DNA of 9,243 nt from Pseudomonadota bacterium (GTDB taxonomy: Bacteria > Desulfobacterota > Desulfobulbia > Desulfobulbales > DAOVYS01): positions 1-9,243 of the forward strand of contig DAOVYS010000090.1 in the NCBI GenBank assembly GCA_030635485.1, given 5' to 3'. The translations under genes were made by a program, and so were the position numbers. Positions 5,498 through 9,243 of this stretch are shown one piece after another; position 1 is the stretch's first letter; each line of letters begins with the position of its first letter. The notes below the pieces were generated by a model, which was not told where the DNA came from, searched no databases, and was given only the letters and a program-made list of their open reading frames with translations.

Positions 5498-7291
5498 CTA
5501 AAAATAATACCAGATTGTGTCATAATCCGATACGTTCTCTCCTTTTTTTTCGAGACGTTCCAGGTATCCCAGGATTGGAACGTCCGTATAAAGGTAGGTC
5601 TGGTTGTCCGGCGAGATATTTTTCTCCCATGGGTAGAATTCGTAAATCCTTGAACCGTCGGCTTTTATAGAGAGGAGACTGCGATGCTCTCTTGATCTCA
5701 GGCAGCATTTCCCGAGTCTTGGAAGGTTGAAAACAGCTTCATCGGTTCTGGCAAGGCCCGGCAGGAATCTGGCCTCTTCTTCCAGTTCCTGTATGAGTCT
5801 GGCAATGGGCGCCCTGTAGGCCGATGTCTCCTCCTTGCCTTTGGTGTTGAAGGTATAGTACGGGTCAATCCCGGCCAGCCGGAGAAGCCGTCTGAGGGCT
5901 GTTGCTTCAAATCGTCTTGATGAAAAAAATGTGTAAACAAACTGGTTGTAGACTGAAATACCATGTCTGCGCAGTCTGTCAACAGCAGTGATCACATCCG
6001 GCGTGATCTCGTATGGATGCTGTACATGGGTGACCACACAGATTTCTCTTCTGCCTGGTATGCGGAACTGTCCGAGCATGTCCGCGAGTCGGGCGGTGAC
6101 CCGCATGGGCATTGTAACAAGGACTCTGGTCCCTATTCTGATCCGTTCAATCGTTGGAATTGCCGCCACCTTTTCGAGTATTTCCATGATGGTGGAGTCT
6201 CCCATGGCTAACGGATCCCCGCCTGTCACAAGGACTTCGTGAATAGAGGGGTGTTCGCTGATCCATTTGATCGCCGCATTGATCCTCTCCATGCCGGCAA
6301 ACGCGCCCTTTGCCATGGCATTGTCAATTTCCCAGTTCCGCTGGCAGTATACGCATATCTGGGGACAGGTGTTAAATGGTTTCAAGATCAGAATAGCCGG
6401 ATAACGGCGTGTGATCAGGTCAAAGGGAGAGGTGTCCTTTTCACCCATGAAATCGAGAGTGGATCTCTCTTCCACCGCTGAAATCTTTCTGACGTAATCG
6501 AGTGGCGGCAGTACCTGGGCACGGACCGCCATGTCCCGGCCCGTCTCTTCATCATCCATCAGGGAAAGGTAATATGGAGTGATGCCAAAGGGCAGTCCGG
6601 CGCGGCGGGCCTCGGAAACCGCCTCTTTCTCTTCGTCGGTCAGCATGACCAGCTTGTCCAGTTCATCAACATCCCGAATAATGTTCCTGATGTGCCAGTG
6701 CCAGTCCTGCCAGTCTTCGCTGGATGCACCAAGCACGTCTAAAATTCGGTCGCGCCTTTTATTGCGGCGGATGATCGCATCATCATTAAGCCCGGATTCG
6801 TATCTGTTGATCCATTTGTCAACTTCTTCCCACAGTACATCCAGACGGTTCGATTTTTCAATAGCCGCAGACCTTCCTGAATCGAGTTTCGAAGGTGGCG
6901 CTGGAATTTTATTGAAATCTTTTCTCGGTTCATGTTCCCTGGGAGTGAGCCCGATTAAGATATGGTAAAGTTCCGCATAAAAGGCTGGTTTCAGATCAGG
7001 TCTGGGAATTTCATGGTTGATATCCCAGATGGCCTGGGCAACGCTGCATCCCGTAAGTTCATCTGAATTTTTTTTCAACATATTTCTCAGAACCAGGGCG
7101 CAACCACGAATTCTTGTCAGGGTGTCGGTACTTAAATGCGCTGTTTCTCCGGCAGGGGCTGTTTCAATGGGAAAGCAAAGTCTGGTCAATACGCCGCGCA
7201 TCTCATCAACAGAGCCCGTTTTTCCCACAATAGAGAAAAAAAGAGGGCTTGCCGCCTTAATATATTCGGGATTGAATGCTGTTTTATCCAT
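5498..7291 (-). CDS. KamA-family radical SAM aminomutase, glutamate 2,3-aminomutase-like pocket
   Basis: 597 aa. The core resembles lysine 2,3-aminomutase (LAM), which moves an alpha-amino group to the beta carbon using SAM, a 4Fe-4S cluster and PLP. Seen: WQDWHWHIRN (194-203, LAM-like WNDWxWQ), cluster motif C309-x3-C313-x2-C316, substrate-carboxylate Arg at 318, VTGGDPL (355-361) and PLP lysine Lys528 in NLPRLGK (LAM PGGGGK). By alignment with LAM, the two aspartates that hold the lysine side-chain amine (D293, D330 in the Clostridium enzyme) are Lys484 and Asn522. As I recall, Lys/Asn at these places mark glutamate 2,3-aminomutase, which makes the osmolyte beta-glutamate. Substrate is therefore inferred as glutamate or a similar acid, not lysine. 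About 190 N-terminal residues precede the core and are not recognised. ATG 7291 is the only start after an in-frame stop; its SD is weak. It is monocistronic. Confidence 0.85.
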   Translation of the reverse strand: MDKTAFNPEYIKAASPLFFSIVGKTGSVDEMRGVLTRLCFPIETAPAGETAHLSTDTLTRIRGCALVLRNMLKKNSDELTGCSVAQAIWDINHEIPRPDLKPAFYAELYHILIGLTPREHEPRKDFNKIPAPPSKLDSGRSAAIEKSNRLDVLWEEVDKWINRYESGLNDDAIIRRNKRRDRILDVLGASSEDWQDWHWHIRNIIRDVDELDKLVMLTDEEKEAVSEARRAGLPFGITPYYLSLMDDEETGRDMAVRAQVLPPLDYVRKISAVEERSTLDFMGEKDTSPFDLITRRYPAILILKPFNTCPQICVYCQRNWEIDNAMAKGAFAGMERINAAIKWISEHPSIHEVLVTGGDPLAMGDSTIMEILEKVAAIPTIERIRIGTRVLVTMPMRVTARLADMLGQFRIPGRREICVVTHVQHPYEITPDVITAVDRLRRHGISVYNQFVYTFFSSRRFEATALRRLLRLAGIDPYYTFNTKGKEETSAYRAPIARLIQELEEEARFLPGLARTDEAVFNLPRLGKCCLRSREHRSLLSIKADGSRIYEFYPWEKNISPDNQTYLYTDVPILGYLERLEKKGENVSDYDTIWYYF

Positions 7292-7485
7292 GGAATTAAC
7301 TAATTTGTGGGTAAATAATCACATGCTTAGCACCTTTGATAGTGCAAATGTAACCGATCACGGGGTAATAAACATCGTTGAAAAATCCTTACGTGCAAAT
7401 CAGAGGCTGCCTGACAAAAAGTGACGAACGATAAATACTACACGTACCGGCTGAATATTCAAAGTTTTTTAGGAAATAAGTTTTT

Positions 7486-7511
7486 GTCGGGTTACGCTTC
7501 GCTAATCCGAC
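7486..7511. repeat. REP-like palindrome (GTCGGGTTA...TAATCCGAC)
   Basis: GTCGGGTTA (7486-7494) pairs with TAATCCGAC (7503-7511): 9 bp with one G-T, around loop CGCTTCGC. Palindromes of the form TAGGTCGGGTTAgcg-loop are common intergenic repeats in proteobacterial genomes (recalled, not searched). This copy is followed by CTA, as in those elements. It may belong to the transposase family whose remnant lies at 9065. Confidence 0.6.
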
Positions 7512-7563
7512 CTATATAAATATTCGGTCGTTCTAACCTGTACATTTGCGTTACCCTGCCGTA

Positions 7564-7618
7564 GCAAGGGCGCCTCCTTTGCAACTAACCGTTACCGGTT
7601 GTCCGTTGCGGTAACGGT
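7564..7618. repeat. Two adjacent stem-loops
   Basis: GCAAGGG (7564-7570) pairs with CCTTTGC (7576-7582), 7 bp with one G-T and a 5-nt loop. It is immediately preceded by GTAG overlapping its foot, as seen in REP elements linked to RAYT transposases. Next, ACCGTTACC (7588-7596) pairs perfectly with GGTAACGGT (7610-7618) around a 13-nt loop. Confidence 0.5.
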
Positions 7619-7655
7619 ACACCCTTCGCCTTTACCAGGCTGGGTTCTGGGACTT

Positions 7656-7686
7656 GCATATCATAGCCTGAGTTGCTATGATATGC
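7656..7686. repeat. 11-bp perfect inverted repeat
   Basis: GCATATCATAG (7656-7666) and CTATGATATGC (7676-7686) are perfect complements around the 9-nt loop CCTGAGTTG. There is no T-tract, so a terminator is unlikely. It could be an operator for a dimeric regulator or another repeat unit of this structured stretch. Confidence 0.55.
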
Positions 7687-7734
7687 TCACCCTTAAGAAC
7701 GTATGCCGTGCCCGGCACACAACCATGCTCTTAC

Positions 7735-7798
7735 AGCGGAGCGCAAAAAAACCGCGCCCGCTAAAGGGCGGCGTTATCTGGATACCAGCCGCTCCGCT
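7735..7798 (+). repeat. Leader stem with nested hairpin just upstream of the Nudix gene
   Basis: AGCGGAGCG (7735-7743) pairs with CGCTCCGCT (7790-7798), 9 bp. Inside, CGCCC (7755-7759) pairs with GGGCG (7766-7770) around GCTAAA. The outer stem ends 6 nt before the SD of the downstream gene (AAGGTG, 7804-7809), so it may affect its translation. It is GC-rich next to an AT-rich coding start. An integron attC was considered and not supported. Confidence 0.5.
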
Positions 7799-7814
7799 CC
7801 AAAAAGGTGAACTG

Positions 7815-8912
7815 ATGAAAATAGAACTAATTTTACAAATAGTCGCAAGCGTTGCGGCGCTGTTAGGTCTGGGAATGATTTGGTTTCAACTAAGACTGAG
7901 TACCAAGCTTTCACAGTACTCCGCACTAACAAAGGCTCACCACGAGATCGGTTCACTTGAGTTCCGAATAGCGCTGCGCCGAATATATCACGCGTCCTCG
8001 GAGGAAATAGAGCATCTGGATGAGTTGGGTGGTGACGAAATCAGAGAAGCGTTTGAGCTTGTGTCGGGGCGTTATGACCTGATGGGCGCGAGACTTCAAG
8101 ATGGAGTTCTACCATATGATGGAACCTTGAAGACAGAGTGGAAGGTGTTGATGGTACTTTGGCCGAAGGTGAAGCCGATTGTTCTTGCGCGAAGAAAAGG
8201 CAGGGGCACTCCGTATAAAGAGCACTTTGAGTGGCTATTTAAACAAGCGAACTCATATCAGCAGAAACATTTCCCAAGCTCTAATCCTTTCCTTAACCTC
8301 GCCGAATTGTCGAACGCTATAACGAACACCGAAGCAGAGATGCGAGGCAAGGTGCTTTACGAGGGAGCCAATCTGCAATTTTGGCGACACACATCGGGTT
8401 GGGAATACGTACGTCGTATTCGAGGACGAGGAGGCGTAACTATCCTACCCTTGACTGCCGAACAAGAAATAATCTTCGTGGAACAATATCGCGTTCCCCT
8501 GATGAGTATGGTGGTAGAACTCCCTGCGGGGCTTATTGGCGACTCTTCAGAGTTCGCGGCCGAAGAAGTTTCCGATGCTGTAAGGCGAGAACTCTTCGAA
8601 GAAACTGGGTACGAATGCCAGGTCGTAAAGGAACTAGCGAGGGGGCCACTGTTACCGGGCCTCACCGATGAAATCAATGTGCTGTGTCTCGCGGAGGGAC
8701 TTGCTAAACGAGGGGATAGCATAGCCGAGAATCCAACATCGGGTGATGGTGAGACGGCTTGCGAGATAGCGAAAGTGCACGTGATCCCTGTTTCAAGCGT
8801 ACTCGGCTGGCTCAAAGAACAGAGAAAGGCAGGCAAAAAAGTAGATCTTCGAACGTACGCTGCGCTATTCTTTTTGCCAGAGTCCCTGCAATCCGCGCTA
8901 CAAAAGTGTTGA
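7815..8912 (+). CDS. Membrane-anchored Nudix hydrolase with DUF4760-like N-terminal region
   Basis: 365 aa from ATG 7815, chosen because AAGGTG lies just upstream and the protein then opens with a membrane segment (5-24). An upstream in-frame ATG at 7599 would add 72 residues read through hairpins. Residues 25-145 are helical and resemble DUF4760-type proteins (ELVSGRYDLMGARLQDGVL; HFEWLFKQA); this match is from memory and tentative. Residues about 177-345 form an ADP-ribose-pyrophosphatase-like Nudix domain: VELPAGLIGD (234-243) and Nudix box with E250, R258-E259-L-x-E262-E263-x-G265. The box has a 2-residue longer Gly-to-Glu spacing than the GX5E consensus. Catalytic glutamates are intact, so it should hydrolyse a nucleoside diphosphate-X substrate in the cytoplasm at the membrane. 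The substrate is unknown. It is flanked by repeats and a transposase remnant, and its codon use (many CGA, AGA, ATA) looks unlike bioD, suggesting acquisition. A role in phage defence or NAD metabolism is possible but unsupported. Confidence 0.83.
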   Translation: MKIELILQIVASVAALLGLGMIWFQLRLSTKLSQYSALTKAHHEIGSLEFRIALRRIYHASSEEIEHLDELGGDEIREAFELVSGRYDLMGARLQDGVLPYDGTLKTEWKVLMVLWPKVKPIVLARRKGRGTPYKEHFEWLFKQANSYQQKHFPSSNPFLNLAELSNAITNTEAEMRGKVLYEGANLQFWRHTSGWEYVRRIRGRGGVTILPLTAEQEIIFVEQYRVPLMSMVVELPAGLIGDSSEFAAEEVSDAVRRELFEETGYECQVVKELARGPLLPGLTDEINVLCLAEGLAKRGDSIAENPTSGDGETACEIAKVHVIPVSSVLGWLKEQRKAGKKVDLRTYAALFFLPESLQSALQKC

Positions 8913-8929
8913 AAATGATTCTCATTTTC
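8911..8929. promoter_or_regulatory. Fur-box-like operator
   Basis: GAAAATGATTCTCATTTTC matches the 19-bp Fur consensus GATAATGATWATCATTATC at 16 of 19 positions and is itself palindromic (8-bp arms, TTC centre). It overlaps the TGA of the Nudix gene. It would repress a rightward promoter just downstream under iron-replete conditions. The gene it once served is probably beyond the transposase remnant. It could instead be a small hairpin after the Nudix stop. Confidence 0.55.
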
Positions 8930-8941
8930 GTGTTTTCTGAG

Positions 8942-8962
8942 TCCCGGCAACCAACGCCGGGA
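8942..8962. repeat. Short GC-rich hairpin after the Nudix gene
   Basis: TCCCGGC (8942-8948) pairs with GCCGGGA (8956-8962) around AACCAAC. There is no T-run after it, so it is at best a weak terminator. It may be a repeat associated with the transposase remnant. An 8-G run follows at 9009-9016. Confidence 0.45.
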
Positions 8963-9064
8963 TATCGGGATAGAGACACCCCCTCACACACCACGCAGGG
9001 GAACAAAAGGGGGGGGTTGAATTTAGGCGTTTCTATTTTCATTTGTTTGGGGTAATGAAGTCAC

Positions 9065-9207
9065 ATGCCACGTAAAGCCAGAATAGATGAGCCGGGTGCC
9101 TTGCATCATATCATATGCAGGGGTATCGAGTGACAAAACATTTTTGGGGTATCGAGCGACAAAACATTTTTAAAGACAATACCGATGTCCCCTTTTGCTG
9201 CCCCTAA
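9065..9207 (+). pseudogene. Remnant of a REP-associated tyrosine (IS200-like, Y1) transposase
   Basis: ATG 9065 opens MPRKARIDEPGALHH...CRGIE, the N-terminus typical of REP-associated tyrosine transposases (RAYTs), then hits TGA at 9131. A 26-bp tandem duplication shifts the frame. The second copy resumes the expected sequence as GIERQNIFKDNTD (from 9148), then loses similarity after the codon at 9184 and stops at TAA 9205. The catalytic HUH and Tyr regions are absent, so most of the gene has been deleted. Upstream GGGGT (9047-9051) is a weak SD. An intact RAYT single-strand transposase is usually about 150-320 aa. It is nonfunctional, but it marks a site of past mobile-element activity. Confidence 0.8.
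9120..9171 (+). repeat. 26-bp tandem duplication inside the transposase remnant
   Basis: Positions 9120-9145 and 9146-9171 are two adjacent copies (GGGGTATCGAG-Y-GACAAAACATTTTT) that differ only at one base: T9131 in copy 1 makes TGA, C9157 in copy 2 makes CGA. Because 26 is not a multiple of three, the duplication also changes the reading frame. Confidence 0.95.
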
Positions 9208-9243
9208 TCCGCGATGAACCAATATTTTTTAACTTGACAGTCA

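Larger units (their letters stand above)
7292..7814. other. Intergenic region rich in stem-loops between the radical SAM gene and the Nudix gene
   Basis: The first half (7292-7485) would hold the leftward promoter of the radical SAM gene, but no convincing box was identified. The second half (7486-7800) contains consecutive inverted repeats listed separately. An open frame in phase with the Nudix gene extends back to 7599, but it reads through these hairpins and lacks a good SD. The Nudix start is therefore placed at 7815. Confidence 0.6.

Noticed and set aside
7735..7780. Possible integron attC site ending GGCGTTATCT before the Nudix start
   Set aside because: No matching RYYYAAC at the other end, no attC-like site after the gene and no integrase; stems do not fit attC geometry.
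7599..7814. N-terminal 72-codon extension of the Nudix gene
   Set aside because: It reads through several hairpins, lacks an SD, and the ATG at 7815 has an SD followed by a membrane segment.
8357..8950. 197-codon minus-strand open frame under the Nudix domain
   Set aside because: It is antisense to a well-supported Nudix box, has Ser/Thr/Pro-rich shadow composition and shows no known motif.
9234..9239. TTGACA at the right edge as a -35 box
   Set aside because: No -10 element can be seen because the window ends; a six-base match alone is not evidence.

Overview
The window looks like a chromosomal segment from a Gram-negative anaerobe, most likely one of the Desulfobacterota (former Deltaproteobacteria). 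This is an inference from the gene mix and not a proven placement. The clues are -24/-12 (sigma-54) promoters, a class-I cyclic-di-GMP riboswitch, a stand-alone MshEN-type protein, a hydrolase-BioC fusion followed by bioD, a lysine-2,3-aminomutase-family radical SAM enzyme, and a REP-associated (IS200-like) transposase remnant.

Left part (1-3291, minus strand). A secreted multidomain surface protein runs off the left edge. At least 554 codons are visible: a signal peptide, two Fn3-like domains flanking a duplicated calcium-binding thrombospondin-type-3 block, then cadherin-like domains. Its roughly 180-nt leader starts at a near-consensus sigma-54 promoter (1854-1869). The leader carries a cyclic-di-GMP-I aptamer (about 1720-1825) and ends in an anti-Shine-Dalgarno/Shine-Dalgarno helix over the start codon. 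Upstream of it, behind a strong hairpin, lies a 266-aa membrane protein. Its N-terminus holds two MshEN (cyclic-di-GMP-binding) motifs, and it too has a sigma-54-like promoter (3098-3113). Together these read as a small, previously unremarked cyclic-di-GMP/sigma-54 surface-adhesion module, with RNA-level and possibly protein-level sensing side by side.

Middle part (3292-7291). A plus-strand biotin operon encodes an alpha/beta-hydrolase (BioH/BioG-like) fused to BioC malonyl-ACP methyltransferase. It overlaps, by ATGA, bioD for dethiobiotin synthetase. The fusion would put both the 'cap on' and 'cap off' methyl-ester steps of pimeloyl-ACP synthesis in one polypeptide. Converging on bioD, only 17 bp away, is a 597-aa KamA-family radical SAM enzyme on the minus strand. 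Its substrate-pocket residues resemble glutamate 2,3-aminomutase rather than lysine 2,3-aminomutase.

Right part (7292-9243). This section looks accessory. A run of five or six inverted repeats (7486-7798) precedes a plus-strand gene for a membrane-anchored Nudix hydrolase with a DUF4760-like middle region. A strong Fur-box-like palindrome overlaps the stop codon of that gene. The window ends in a broken REP-associated tyrosine transposase whose 5' end carries a 26-bp tandem duplication and a nonsense codon.

No rRNA, tRNA, CRISPR array or intact insertion sequence was found.
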